This document shows, in pieces, positions 35,805 to 44,835 of a DNA stretch of 64,000 nucleotides (within the stretch, counting starts at the first letter, position 1; the number at the start of each line of letters is the position of its first letter). This DNA comes from Clostridia bacterium. Its GTDB lineage: Bacteria > Bacillota > Clostridia > TANB77 > CAG-465. A program made the position numbers and the translations under genes. The notes below the pieces were generated by a model. That model had not been told where the DNA came from. It ran no database searches and saw only the letters and a program-made list of their open reading frames with translations. The stretch is from assembly GCA_017536445.1 (NCBI GenBank), contig JAFXHJ010000001.1, positions 66,300 to 130,299 on the forward strand, given 5' to 3'.

Positions 35805-36674
35805 AAATAATTTGTGTTTGCGTTCTTTCAAATTACGAACAATGTCGTAGTCTGAAATACACAGGTTACCTTCCATGCCAAGGCCGATTTCTACATTATC
35901 TGTCGAACGTCCGTGAAAGTCTGAACCAACAGTAGGGACAAGGTCAAACTCATTACAAAGTTCAAGGTAGAAATTACGTCTTTCATCTGAGTTGTGCGGG
36001 TTATACACTTCCATTCCTTGAAGGCCATAGCTCTTAAGCAGTATTATGAATTCTCTCATATCCGACTCGTTAAGTCTTAAAGTTTTAGGATGGGCAAGTA
36101 TAGGTATGCCGCCACATTCGATTAAAGCTTTAATGAGTTTATCTATTTCCATCTTTTCTCTATCTACATAGATGTGAGAAGAAGTATCAAAGAATTCTGT
36201 ATATGCTTGAGAAGGGGTCTTAGCATAGCCGTAACGATGAAGGGCAATTGCTATATCAAAACGGCCAACGCTTTCAGGATTTCTTGCACATTCCAAAACC
36301 TTGGTATAAGAGAGGTTGATACCTTCTTTTTTTAGAAGTTCCAGTGTCTTTTTTACACATTTCTTTCTACTTAATTCATATTCGTCAAATACTTTATAAA
36401 TTTTAGTAGTAGAGAAATATGATATTATATGACATACATGCTTTTTGCTAAGTCCATGTTTAAGCAAAGAAGAACTAAGCTCAACACCTGGGATAACTTC
36501 CATACTTTTACCAACGATTCTGCGAAATTTTGTAAGAGATGCTAAAGTGTAGTGTTCAGTGAGAGAAATAACTCCTACGTTATTTTCTTTACACATTTGG
36601 GCTATTTGATTAAGAGAAGAATTGCCATCTGAATGTTTGCTATGCACATGCAGGTCGATCAGTCTGGGTCCCAT
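35799..36674 (-). CDS. PHP-domain phosphoesterase
   Basis: This 291-residue protein starts MGPRLIDLHVHSKHSDG, the first metal-binding motif of PHP proteins. GVISLTEHYTL, the Glu of PGVELSS, IPILAHPKTLRL and VPTVGSDFHGRS supply the remaining His/Asp/Glu metal ligands. Such proteins are nucleoside 3',5'-bisphosphate phosphatases or 5'-3' exonucleases (YciV/RnaAM type); the exact substrate is not deduced. ATG 36674 follows AAAGGAGG; the frame upstream to 36722 is rejected. It lies upstream of the acyltransferase-glmM pair on the same strand and shares their less AT-rich codon use. Confidence 0.85.
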   Translation of the reverse strand: MGPRLIDLHVHSKHSDGNSSLNQIAQMCKENNVGVISLTEHYTLASLTKFRRIVGKSMEVIPGVELSSSLLKHGLSKKHVCHIISYFSTTKIYKVFDEYELSRKKCVKKTLELLKKEGINLSYTKVLECARNPESVGRFDIAIALHRYGYAKTPSQAYTEFFDTSSHIYVDREKMEIDKLIKALIECGGIPILAHPKTLRLNESDMREFIILLKSYGLQGMEVYNPHNSDERRNFYLELCNEFDLVPTVGSDFHGRSTDNVEIGLGMEGNLCISDYDIVRNLKERKHKLFD

Positions 36675-36758
36675 AAATCCTCCTTTCTGTTTATTAAAAC
36701 AGGAAATTAATTCTAATAACAAGATTATTATATATTAAAAGGAGAAAATAAAGCAATG

Positions 36759-37127
36759 TTATTTCTTAATATTTGGCTTAGAAATTAAACCTGCAAAATA
36801 TCCAAAGATTATAGCAGCAGAAATACCGCCTGCAGTAGCTGTTACACCGCCAGTAAATATTCCAATAAGGCCTTTTTTATCTACTTCTTCCATAACACCT
36901 GTTGCAAGAGAATATCCAAATCCGCTAATTGGTACAGTAGCACCAGCCTTCCCGAATTGTACTAGTGGTTCATATATTCCTAGCCCTGTTAGAATAACTC
37001 CTAGAGTAACAAAGAGAACCAGTATTCTAGCGGGTGTAAGTTTTGTTTTATCTATTAGTACTTGAGCTATGGTACATATAAAACCACCGGTTATAAATAC
37101 TTTAAGATATGTTAAAAATATTTCCAT
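36759..37127 (-). CDS. spoVAE: Stage V sporulation protein AE (SpoVAEb type)
   Basis: The 122-residue membrane protein has four hydrophobic segments and the motifs GGFICTIAQVLIDKTKLTPA and PISGFGYSLATGVMEEVDKK. It belongs to the SpoVA channel complex that loads dipicolinic acid into the forespore and releases it on germination. It follows spoVAD by 8 bases, with AGGAGG, as the third gene of spoVAC-spoVAD-spoVAE. Length matches SpoVAEb. It resembles SpoVAC in its PITGF/PISGF segment. Confidence 0.92.
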   Translation of the reverse strand: MEIFLTYLKVFITGGFICTIAQVLIDKTKLTPARILVLFVTLGVILTGLGIYEPLVQFGKAGATVPISGFGYSLATGVMEEVDKKGLIGIFTGGVTATAGGISAAIIFGYFAGLISKPNIKK

Positions 37128-37135
37128 AAAACCTC

Positions 37136-38152
37136 CTAGTTTTCTATAACTACAGCATGCGCAACACCCGGAATAGATTCACCTTGACCTAAAGAGACGG
37201 GACTCATTAAAGCGCCGGTTGCAATAAATAACACTCTGTTAATTTTCTTTTCTTTAAGCATAGGATAGATGTAGCCACAAAATACAGAAGCAGAACAACC
37301 GCATCCACTTCCCCCCATAGCTGTGTCCTGAGCATTAGTATCGAAAATTTTAACACCACAGTCTATATGATTGTTATCTATGTTATAGCCATAGTTTTTA
37401 AGTTGTTCTTTTAAGAGTTTGGAACCTAAAATACCTAAATCACCAGTAATTATTAAATCATAGTAATCTGGAGTACGGTTGGTATCTTCGAAGTGTGTAA
37501 TTATAGTATCGAATGCTGCAGGCATCATTGCTGCTCCCATATTTGCAATATCTTTAATTCCAAGATCTATAACTTTACCAGGTGTAGCCATAGATATATG
37601 AGGATATATTTTTTTGTTATTTTCATCTGCTTTAGCAATTAATGTAGCACCACTACCAGTTACAGTCCATTGACTAGTAGGAGTAAGTTGAGTTCCTTGC
37701 TCTAAAGGCATTCTAAATTGTCTTTCAGAAGCGCAAAAGTGAGATGATGCACTTGCGATACTGTTATATGCATATCCTGCGTTTACAAAGGAAGCAGCTA
37801 GAATATTTGCTTCAGCAAATGTAGAACAGGCACCATAAAGACCAAAGAATGAAATACCTAGATTTCTAGCTGTATATCCAGAAGAAATGCATTGATTTAG
37901 AAGGTCACCCGCAAACATATAGTCTATTTTATGTATGTCTAATTCAGCTTTTTTTATAGCTAAATCTATGGCTTCTGCCATAAACTTAGATTCTGCTTTT
38001 TCAAAAGTTTTTTCACCAAAGTATACATCTTCTACTGAAGTATCAAAATACTTAGAAAGCGGACCTCCTTTTTCTTTGGGACCAACTGCCGAACCAGTGG
38101 ATATAATCACTGGAGTATTTTCAAAAACGATTGTATGTTTTCCGATTTTCAT
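37136..38152 (-). CDS. spoVAD: Stage V sporulation protein AD
   Basis: SpoVAD is the soluble, thiolase-fold subunit of the SpoVA complex and binds dipicolinic acid. The 338-residue protein contains PVIISTGSAVGPKEKGGPLS, DYMFAGDLLNQCISSGYTAR, GLYGACSTFAEANILAASFV and GGSGCGCSASVFCGYIYPML, all typical. Length is normal. It sits 9 bases after spoVAC with AGGAGG before the ATG. Expression in the forespore (sigma-G) is expected from the family; I did not identify a clear sigma-G promoter. Confidence 0.95.
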   Translation of the reverse strand: MKIGKHTIVFENTPVIISTGSAVGPKEKGGPLSKYFDTSVEDVYFGEKTFEKAESKFMAEAIDLAIKKAELDIHKIDYMFAGDLLNQCISSGYTARNLGISFFGLYGACSTFAEANILAASFVNAGYAYNSIASASSHFCASERQFRMPLEQGTQLTPTSQWTVTGSGATLIAKADENNKKIYPHISMATPGKVIDLGIKDIANMGAAMMPAAFDTIITHFEDTNRTPDYYDLIITGDLGILGSKLLKEQLKNYGYNIDNNHIDCGVKIFDTNAQDTAMGGSGCGCSASVFCGYIYPMLKEKKINRVLFIATGALMSPVSLGQGESIPGVAHAVVIEN

Positions 38153-38161
38153 ATAATCCTC

Positions 38162-38623
38162 CTACATAAATATGTTAAATATATAATATATAAGTCCTAA
38201 AATTACAGATGAGCCAATACCATAAACAAGTACGGGTCCTGCAACTTTAAACATATTTGCGCCAATACCTAATATAAGCCCCTCAGATTTATATTCTATA
38301 GCAGGAGAAACAATAGAATTAGAGAATCCTGTTATTGGCACAATAGAACCGGCTCCTGCAAATTTCCCTAATGGTTGATACAGCTTAAGAGCAGTAAGCA
38401 AAGCACCAATAAATATTAAAGAGATAGAAGAAATAGTTCCTGCAGTTTTCTTATCTAGCCCATAATTTAAAGCAATATCTGTAATTATTTGACCAACAAT
38501 GCAAATTAGTCCACCAATAATAAAAGCAATGATACAATTCTTTAATATTGAACTTTTATCCGCTTTAGACTCTACATATTCTGTATATTCTTTTTTATTC
38601 ATTCCAATTTTTGTATAATCCAT
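38162..38623 (-). CDS. spoVAC: Stage V sporulation protein AC
   Basis: The 153-residue membrane protein has about four to five helices with GGLICIVGQIITDIALNYGL, PLGKFAGAGSIVPITGFSNS and VSPAIEYKSEGLILGIGANM, conserved in SpoVAC, which forms a mechanosensitive dipicolinate channel. It is the first gene of the three-gene spoVA operon. ATG 38623 is preceded by GGTGATTTT. The operon lacks spoVAA/AB, as is common in Clostridia. Confidence 0.94.
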   Translation of the reverse strand: MDYTKIGMNKKEYTEYVESKADKSSILKNCIIAFIIGGLICIVGQIITDIALNYGLDKKTAGTISSISLIFIGALLTALKLYQPLGKFAGAGSIVPITGFSNSIVSPAIEYKSEGLILGIGANMFKVAGPVLVYGIGSSVILGLIYYIFNIFM

Positions 38624-38743
38624 AAAATCACCAATAATATTATTTGTACAATATTTGCAAATATAACATTTTTTTAGTAATATTAAATATAATTAAAAGA
38701 AAACTAATAATAAAAATAAAATAATAATAGTAAGAGGTGGAAT

Positions 38744-39607
38744 ATGTCTAAAGATTATACAAATAACGAAGTAGAACATATAAAAGATGAAGAAACAAAA
38801 ATAGAGTATTTAAGATTTAAAGCTTTAGAAAAATATAAAGATAAAATAGATGTAATAGTTACATTAAGGCACGGCGGAGTAAGTTATGGTGTATTTAATT
38901 CATTAAATGTACGAGCTGCTGGAACAGATAAAATAGAAAATGTGATTGAAAATGTAACTAGAATAGGAAAAATAATTAATGTAGATTTAGATAATATTTG
39001 TAAAGGCTCACAAGCACATACAGACAATGTTATATATATTAATGAAACTAATATGGATGAATATAGTTATTCAAAATTAAATGATTATGAAGTAGATGGG
39101 TATATAACAGATAGGGATAAATTAGCTACACTTGTAACAACTGCAGATTGTAACCCAATAGTTATATATGATCCAGTACATAATGTAGTTGCAAATGTAC
39201 ATAGTGGCTGGAAAGGTACTGTAAAAAGAATATATCTAGTAGCATTAAATAAACTTAAAAAACAATTTGGAACAAATTCGAAAGATGTAATTATCTGTGT
39301 TGGACCAGCAGTAAAGCAATGCTGTTTTTCTAGTGAAGAAGAATCTTTCAAACAAAACTTTACAAACATTTGGGAAGATGAAGAAAATTATATATATTAC
39401 GAAAAGGAAAATCCAAAGAGATTTCATATAGATTTAAAATATGTAATAACAAAAGATTTTATTAAAGAGGGAGTAAAAGAAGAAAATATTCATTTTGCAG
39501 ACATATGTACTTGCTGTAATAATGAGGACTTTTATTCTTTTAGGTATAAAACAATGCATAAAGAGGAAGATTATGGCTGCTTTGCGACGGTTGTTAAGTT
39601 AAAATAG
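38744..39607 (+). CDS. pgeF: Multicopper-like purine nucleoside phosphorylase/deaminase (YfiH/PgeF family)
   Basis: The 287-residue protein has RHGGVSYGVFNSLNV, the His of GSQAHTDNV, the Cys of TTADCNPIVI and the His of VHSGWKGTVKRI, which together make the zinc site of DUF152 proteins. It also has ICVGPAVKQCCF near residue 190. Members were called polyphenol oxidases and are now known as purine nucleosidases/phosphorylases that also edit cell-wall amino acids in some bacteria. Length is normal. AGAGGTGG precedes ATG 38744. It is a single gene with terminator 39648-39680. Confidence 0.86.
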   Translation: MSKDYTNNEVEHIKDEETKIEYLRFKALEKYKDKIDVIVTLRHGGVSYGVFNSLNVRAAGTDKIENVIENVTRIGKIINVDLDNICKGSQAHTDNVIYINETNMDEYSYSKLNDYEVDGYITDRDKLATLVTTADCNPIVIYDPVHNVVANVHSGWKGTVKRIYLVALNKLKKQFGTNSKDVIICVGPAVKQCCFSSEEESFKQNFTNIWEDEENYIYYEKENPKRFHIDLKYVITKDFIKEGVKEENIHFADICTCCNNEDFYSFRYKTMHKEEDYGCFATVVKLK

Positions 39608-39647
39608 TTGTAGATAATGTGGATAAATAGATATAAAAAACAAACAA

Positions 39648-39680
39648 AAAGAGCAAGATGTGTATATCTTGCTCTTTATT
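39648..39680. terminator. Bidirectional terminator between pgeF and tRNA-Cys
   Basis: AAAGAGCAAGAT pairs with ATCTTGCTCTTT, with T-rich tails on both strands. It serves pgeF on plus and tRNA-Cys on minus. Confidence 0.85.
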
Positions 39681-39681
39681 T

Positions 39682-39755
39682 TGGAGGCGCCACCCGGATT
39701 TGAACCGGGGATCAGAGTTTTGCAGACTCGTGCCTTACCACTTGGCTATAGCGCC
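39682..39755 (-). tRNA. tRNA-Cys (anticodon GCA)
   Basis: The minus strand gives acceptor GGCGCTA/TGGCGCC, a D arm, anticodon loop CTGCAAA (anticodon GCA), a T arm with GGTTCAAATCC and an encoded CCA. Length is 74 bases. Confidence 0.93.
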
Positions 39756-39958
39756 ATTAATAAATTATATTAATGTTAGTTATATAATATGCAAACTTCT
39801 TTAAAAATGCATAGATATATATTAACATTATTTTTTATATAAGTCAATAATAGAAATGAAAAAATAAAATTTATCGTGTGCTGAAAGGTATTAAATACTC
39901 TTGAATAAATAAGTAATATATAATAAACTAAATATATGAAGAAAAGAAACAAAAGAAA

Positions 39959-41185
39959 ATGAGAAAAAATAGCAAGGGCGTATCTTTAATTGTTCTAAGT
40001 ATAACCATTCTTGTAATGGCAATTTTAGCTGCAACAGCAATAATTGCATTAGAAGATAGTGGGATAATAGGAAGATCTAAGAATACAGCAAGCAAACAAA
40101 ATTATATACAGGAATATGAAAGGTTACAGGTAATTAAAAATGGACTTCTTACAGATAATCTAGGAAAAATAACCATAGATGAATATATTACAGAGTTAAC
40201 AAATAAAGGCCTAGTAGAATCTGGAGTGACGACAAATCCAGATGGAAGTAAATCTGTAACCACAAAGACGGGATTTATAGCAAATATAATACAAGATGGA
40301 GAGTCTAATTTAATTATATCTTTAGGAACATCAAATGCAACAATAACATTGAGTACAACGACTTTAAGCGGAGATATAACAAGTGGATCTGTAACAAAAA
40401 CAATAACAGCAACAACAAAGAATGTAACTGGAGATATAATATGGACATCTTCAAATTCTAGTGTAGCATCTGTAACAGGAACAAATACTAGCGCAACAGT
40501 AACAATGAAAAATGTGGGTACAGCAACAATAACAGCTACATATGGAAATGCAAAAGCGAGTTGTACGGTTGTTGTAACAGAGAATACACTAGTTACATAT
40601 GAAGTAAGTGGAACTTGGGTGTTTAATGAAATTTTAGATTCTAGTGGATATGATGACGGTGGCTTAGGAACGGAAATAAGCTTTGTTTCAAATGGTACTA
40701 GTTATAGTAGTCTATCTTTTTATATAGATTCTATGTGTACGGTACTTTTATATGATTACGATCAAGCATGGTCAGAAAGTCTTACAATGGCGAATTATGG
40801 AGAACAAGTATGGGAAAGTAATTCTTATAGAACAGTAGATTTTGGTTCTACACCACAAGCGGTTTCTGAAGAATTTTATAATTGGTTTGTGGCAAATGCG
40901 GAAGAATATACTCCAAATCTCATTACTTTCACAATAGGTGAATATAGTTTCCAAGCTGAAGAAGGTATGACTTGGGAACAGTGGATAAACAGTAAATATA
41001 ATCAAACAATTATAATGGAAAATGGCGATACTGTTGAAATGTGTATTAAAAGTGATAACGTTTATTTTATTCAAAATGATAAGGCAAACGGAATTATAGG
41101 CGAATTTCTGGTAGCTTATGATAGAAATACTACTTATCCACTTGAGTTAACTGACACAATACAGGCAATAGAATATTATTGTTAA
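39959..41185 (+). CDS. Type IV pilin-like protein with BIG2 domain
   Basis: The 408-residue protein starts MRKNSKGVSLIVLSITILV, a prepilin-type signal with cleavage likely after Gly and Val at +5. A helix is followed by a BIG2 Ig domain at about residues 118-210 (TGDIIWTSSNSSVASVTGT, then GTATITATYGNAKASCTVVV). The C-terminal region is acidic and Trp/Tyr-rich. It differs from the other three pilin-like genes in lacking the shared leader, and its RBS is weak (GAAGAAAAG). About 200 bases upstream hold only AT-rich sequence with no clear regulatory structure. Likely a surface adhesin. Confidence 0.68.
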   Translation: MRKNSKGVSLIVLSITILVMAILAATAIIALEDSGIIGRSKNTASKQNYIQEYERLQVIKNGLLTDNLGKITIDEYITELTNKGLVESGVTTNPDGSKSVTTKTGFIANIIQDGESNLIISLGTSNATITLSTTTLSGDITSGSVTKTITATTKNVTGDIIWTSSNSSVASVTGTNTSATVTMKNVGTATITATYGNAKASCTVVVTENTLVTYEVSGTWVFNEILDSSGYDDGGLGTEISFVSNGTSYSSLSFYIDSMCTVLLYDYDQAWSESLTMANYGEQVWESNSYRTVDFGSTPQAVSEEFYNWFVANAEEYTPNLITFTIGEYSFQAEEGMTWEQWINSKYNQTIIMENGDTVEMCIKSDNVYFIQNDKANGIIGEFLVAYDRNTTYPLELTDTIQAIEYYC

Positions 41186-41325
41186 TCTAAGAGATCCTTT
41201 AAAATTTCCTTTTGATATCTTTAGTATGCATTTTTCTCAACTTGAAAAATGAACGGGTTCATGTTATAATATTAATCTTAGCAAATATTATGTGGCCCAA
41301 AATTAATATTAAGAGGAGAACAGAT

Positions 41326-41982
41326 ATGGTAGAAAAGTTAAAAGAAGCTATTATGGCTACAGATGCAGAAGTAATTTTACTAGATATAGATGGAACCATC
41401 AAAGATCTGGTAAAGGAGCATCAAACTGCGTTACGGATAACTGTTAATGGGTTTAACCGCGGTAAGAATTTAAGAAGGAAACTGGTATTTTTCCTAGATA
41501 AAGTTGCAATGGGTTTTGTAAAGAGTGGAATACTTTCTACAAATAGAGATAGACAGGAGTTTCTGCTTGGACTCTATGCAATTATACTCGGAAAAAGTGT
41601 TAGTGAATTCAGAAATCTTTATGATACCTTTTACAACGATAAGGTAATCGTGTTTAGAGGAATCAGAGAGCTTTTTGAAGAAGTAGCTAGCAAGAAAAAG
41701 TTATGCTTTGTAACTGTAAACGCTCAGAATTTAAACATTGAGAAACTCGGAATTAAGCGCGAAGATATTTATTGTGTTCAGTCTAAAAAGAAAATTTACG
41801 CATATAAAACTGCGCTTATGATGAACGATCTCGATCCAGAGGATGTCCTCGTTGTTGGTGACAATATCTTTGATGATATTAAACCCGCAAAAAAGCTTCA
41901 TTGCAGATGCTTGCTTATAGATAATTATAAGAGCAAGTTTAAGCGATTCTTAGCAAAACTTTTTAAAGTAGGTATTGTATAA
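41326..41982 (+). CDS. HAD-superfamily hydrolase (phosphatase)
   Basis: The 218-residue protein has HAD motif I VILLDIDGTI (Asp20, Asp22), a helical cap, motif II near LCFVTVNAQN, a motif III Lys in KKKIYAYKTALM and motif IV VLVVGDNIFDDIKPAKKL. This is a C1-capped phosphatase of the phosphoglycolate phosphatase/PpaX group; the substrate is unknown. ATG 41326 with AAGAGGAG before it is used, not the longer frame from 41212, which starts in intergenic sequence. Codons are less AT-rich than in the neighbouring pilin gene. The terminator stem overlaps its 3' end. Confidence 0.78.
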   Translation: MVEKLKEAIMATDAEVILLDIDGTIKDLVKEHQTALRITVNGFNRGKNLRRKLVFFLDKVAMGFVKSGILSTNRDRQEFLLGLYAIILGKSVSEFRNLYDTFYNDKVIVFRGIRELFEEVASKKKLCFVTVNAQNLNIEKLGIKREDIYCVQSKKKIYAYKTALMMNDLDPEDVLVVGDNIFDDIKPAKKLHCRCLLIDNYKSKFKRFLAKLFKVGIV

Positions 41983-41995
41983 TACCTACTTTTTT
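41965..41995 (+). terminator. Terminator overlapping the end of the HAD gene
   Basis: AAAGTAGGTATT pairs with AATACCTACTTT and is followed by TTTC. The stop codon is inside the 3' part. Confidence 0.85.
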
Positions 41996-42050
41996 CTTTA
42001 CAAAATGTGAAAAGTATAGTAAAATATTAGGGTTAAAAGGAGGCCACATT

Positions 42051-43634
42051 ATGATAATGGCAAACGGAGTTACTCTTAGATTTGGTAAAAGAGTACTTTT
42101 TGAAGATGTTAATATTAAATTTGTAGCAGGTAACTGTTATGGTCTTATTGGTGCTAATGGTGCAGGTAAATCTACATTCTTAAAGATTTTATCTGGTGAA
42201 ATTGAACCAACTAACGGAGAGGTGGTAATGCCAAACCAGGAAAGACTTTCTGTACTTAAACAAGATCATACTTTATATGATAATGAACAAGTACTACAAA
42301 CAGTTATTATGGGGAATCAAGTGCTTTTCAAGCTTATGAAAGATAGAGAAGCGATATATATGAAAGAAGACTTTACTGATGAAGATGGAATTTTAGCGGG
42401 AAAGTTAGAAGCAAAATTTGCGGAAATGGATGGATGGAACGCAGAAACTGATGCTGCTATTCTTCTAAATGGTTTAGGTGTAGCAACAGAACTTCATGAT
42501 AAACTAGTTAAAGATTTAAAAGAAGAAGATAAGGTTAAAGTACTTCTTGCACAAGCATTATTTGGAAATCCAGATGTATTACTTCTAGATGAACCTACTA
42601 ACGGTTTAGATTTACCAGCAGTAGAATGGTTAGAAGAATTCTTAATTAACTTTGAAAATACAGTTATAGTTGTATCCCACGATAGATATTTCTTAAACAA
42701 AGTATGTACTCATATAGCAGATATAGACTTTGGTAAGATACAATTATTCGTAGGTAACTATGATTTCTGGTATGAATCTAGTAGACTTATTCAAAGACAA
42801 ATGAAAGAAGCTAACAAGAAGAAAGAAGATAGAATAAAAGAATTACAAGACTTCATAGCAAGATTTAGTGCTAATGCATCAAAATCTAAACAAGCTACTT
42901 CTAGAAAGAAAATGTTAGAAAAGATAGTTTTAGATGATATTAAACCGTCAAGTAGAAGATATCCATTTATAGACTTCAAACCAGATAGAGATATCGGTAA
43001 CGATGTTCTTGTTGTTAAGAACTTATCTAAAACAATAGATGGAGTTAAAGTATTAGACAATGTATCATTTACAATGACAAAAGAAGATAAGATAGCTTTT
43101 GTTGGTGAAAACAGTAATGGTATTTCAGCGTTATTTGCAATTCTTTCTGGAGAAATGGAAGCAGATAGTGGAGAATTCAAATGGGGTCAAACAGTTACTT
43201 CATCATACTTCCCAAGAGAAAATATAGAATTCTTCCAGGGAGATTTAGATTTAACAGACTGGTTAAGACAATACTCTAGAGAAAAAGAAGATGCTTTTGT
43301 TAGAGGCTACTTAGGTAGAATGTTATTTAGCGGAGAAGAAAGTTTAAAGAAAACAAAGGTTATATCTGGAGGAGAAAGAGTAAGATGTATGCTAACTAAG
43401 ATGATGTTATCTGGAGCAAACGCGTTACTTTTAGATGAACCTACAAATCACTTAGATATGGAAAGTATAACTGCATTAAACGAAGGAATGCAAAATTTCA
43501 AAGGTGTGCTTTTATTTAGATCTTATGACCACCAATTAGTACAAACAGTTGCTAATAGAATTATAGATTTAACACCAGGTGCATATAAAGATAGAAAATG
43601 TACTTACGATGAATATCTAGAGGAAAATAAGTAA
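42051..43634 (+). CDS. ABC-F family ATPase, YkpA-like, with one degenerate ATP site
   Basis: ABC-F proteins are soluble twin-ABC ATPases that act on the ribosome. In this 527-residue protein NBD1 has an intact Walker A GANGAGKST and Walker B LLLDEPTNGLDL but a broken signature (LKEEDKVKVLL instead of LSGGE). NBD2 has a broken Walker A (GENSNGISAL, no Lys) but an intact signature ISGGERVRCML and LLLDEPTNHLDM. So one composite ATP site is intact and the other degenerate. The linker is FSANASKSKQATSRKKML. The NBD2 switch His is also Tyr (RSYDHQ). Overall sequence is close to Bacillus YkpA as I remember it, where similar degeneration occurs. AAAGGAGG precedes the start. Confidence 0.88.
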   Translation: MIMANGVTLRFGKRVLFEDVNIKFVAGNCYGLIGANGAGKSTFLKILSGEIEPTNGEVVMPNQERLSVLKQDHTLYDNEQVLQTVIMGNQVLFKLMKDREAIYMKEDFTDEDGILAGKLEAKFAEMDGWNAETDAAILLNGLGVATELHDKLVKDLKEEDKVKVLLAQALFGNPDVLLLDEPTNGLDLPAVEWLEEFLINFENTVIVVSHDRYFLNKVCTHIADIDFGKIQLFVGNYDFWYESSRLIQRQMKEANKKKEDRIKELQDFIARFSANASKSKQATSRKKMLEKIVLDDIKPSSRRYPFIDFKPDRDIGNDVLVVKNLSKTIDGVKVLDNVSFTMTKEDKIAFVGENSNGISALFAILSGEMEADSGEFKWGQTVTSSYFPRENIEFFQGDLDLTDWLRQYSREKEDAFVRGYLGRMLFSGEESLKKTKVISGGERVRCMLTKMMLSGANALLLDEPTNHLDMESITALNEGMQNFKGVLLFRSYDHQLVQTVANRIIDLTPGAYKDRKCTYDEYLEENK

Positions 43635-43645
43635 TATAAAAGATA

Positions 43646-43690
43646 ATAGAACTCATTATATACTTTTGTATATAATGAGTTCTATTTTGT
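43646..43690 (+). terminator. Terminator of the ABC-F gene
   Basis: A long stem (ATAGAACTCATTATATAC and its complement) followed by TTTTGTT. Confidence 0.85.
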
Positions 43691-43753
43691 TAACTTTATA
43701 TAATGTAACGTTTTTTATTACATTGCATAACATACTTTAACGGAGGTATGTGT

Positions 43754-44734
43754 ATGGATATAATTGTACAAAAATTTGGCGGAAGTTCTGTTAAAGATAA
43801 AGAATCTTTAGAACATGTAATATCTAAAATAAAAGCAGAAAAAGAAAAGAAAAATAAGGTGGTAGTTGTTGTATCTGCACAAGGTAAAACAACGGATGGT
43901 TTAATTGCTAAAGCAAAAGAATATACAAATAATACATATAACAAAGAACTGGATTTGTTACTATCTACAGGAGAAATAATAACTGTTTCGCTTCTTACCA
44001 TGATGTTAAAAGATATTGGATATGAAGCAATTGGGCTTACAGGTTCTCAAGCGGGAATAATAACAGATTCAAATTATTCTTTTGCTAAAATAAAAACAGT
44101 GTTTAGGGAAAATATATTAAAACATTTAGAAAATAATGATGTTGTAGTTGTTGCAGGATTCCAAGGAGTAGATAAATTTGGCAATATTACTACACTTGGT
44201 CGTGGTGGAAGCGATTTATCTGCGGTAGCTATAGCAGCAGCACTTAATGCTAAAAGGTGCGAGATTTATACAGATGTTGACGGTGTGTATAATACAGATC
44301 CTAATCTAATAGATAATGCTAAACTTTTAGATGCAGTTTCGTATGATGAAATGCTTGAAGCAGCAAGTAGTGGTGCAAAAGTTTTACACAATAGAGCTGT
44401 GAGTATGGCTAAGAAATATAAACTAAAGTTGTTAGTAAAAAACACAAAAAACGATAGTCGCGGAACAGAAGTAATAGAAGAAATAGGTGTGAATGAAAAA
44501 AAGATTCCTAGAATATTAGCGGTAGAAAAAGACTTAGTAAGAATTACATTAGTTGGAGAAGAGTTAATGAGTAATTTATCTAATATACAAACTTTATATA
44601 ACATAGCAGCAGAAGAAAATATATCGTTAAAATTAGTTAGTTTAAGTGAAACAAAATTAAGTATTGTTGTAAAAAATGATGAATGCGAAAGAATTTTAAA
44701 TAAAATACATAAAAGAATGTTAGAAAATGTTTAA
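43754..44734 (+). CDS. lysC: Aspartate kinase, short form
   Basis: Aspartate kinase phosphorylates aspartate at the entry to the lysine/threonine/methionine and dipicolinate pathways. The 326-residue protein starts MDIIVQKFGGSSVKDKE and has the substrate and nucleotide motifs VVVVSAQGKTT, LLSTGEIITVSLL, TTLGRGGSDLSAVAIAAAL and CEIYTDVDGVYNTDPN. The C-terminus has room for only a reduced ACT region (KDLVRITLVGEELMSNLSN), whereas common isozymes of about 400 residues carry two ACT domains. Feedback control may therefore differ. ATG 43754 is preferred to ATG 43748, which abuts GGAGGT. Confidence 0.87.
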   Translation: MDIIVQKFGGSSVKDKESLEHVISKIKAEKEKKNKVVVVVSAQGKTTDGLIAKAKEYTNNTYNKELDLLLSTGEIITVSLLTMMLKDIGYEAIGLTGSQAGIITDSNYSFAKIKTVFRENILKHLENNDVVVVAGFQGVDKFGNITTLGRGGSDLSAVAIAAALNAKRCEIYTDVDGVYNTDPNLIDNAKLLDAVSYDEMLEAASSGAKVLHNRAVSMAKKYKLKLLVKNTKNDSRGTEVIEEIGVNEKKIPRILAVEKDLVRITLVGEELMSNLSNIQTLYNIAAEENISLKLVSLSETKLSIVVKNDECERILNKIHKRMLENV

Positions 44735-44750
44735 AAAGCTTGCTTTTTGT
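44733..44750 (+). terminator. Weak terminator of aspartate kinase gene
   Basis: AAAAAGC-TT-GCTTTTT, a short stem with a tiny loop right after the stop codon. Confidence 0.4.
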
Positions 44751-44835
44751 AATGTGCGGGAGTATAATGGAGTCTAATTTAAAATGAAAAAATATTAATT
44801 ATATATTTTTAATGAGTTAAGAAAGGAGAAACGGT

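Noticed and set aside
41212-41325. N-terminal extension of the HAD protein
   Set aside because: The added part is hydrophobic-looking intergenic translation with no RBS; the domain starts at 41326 with AAGAGGAG.
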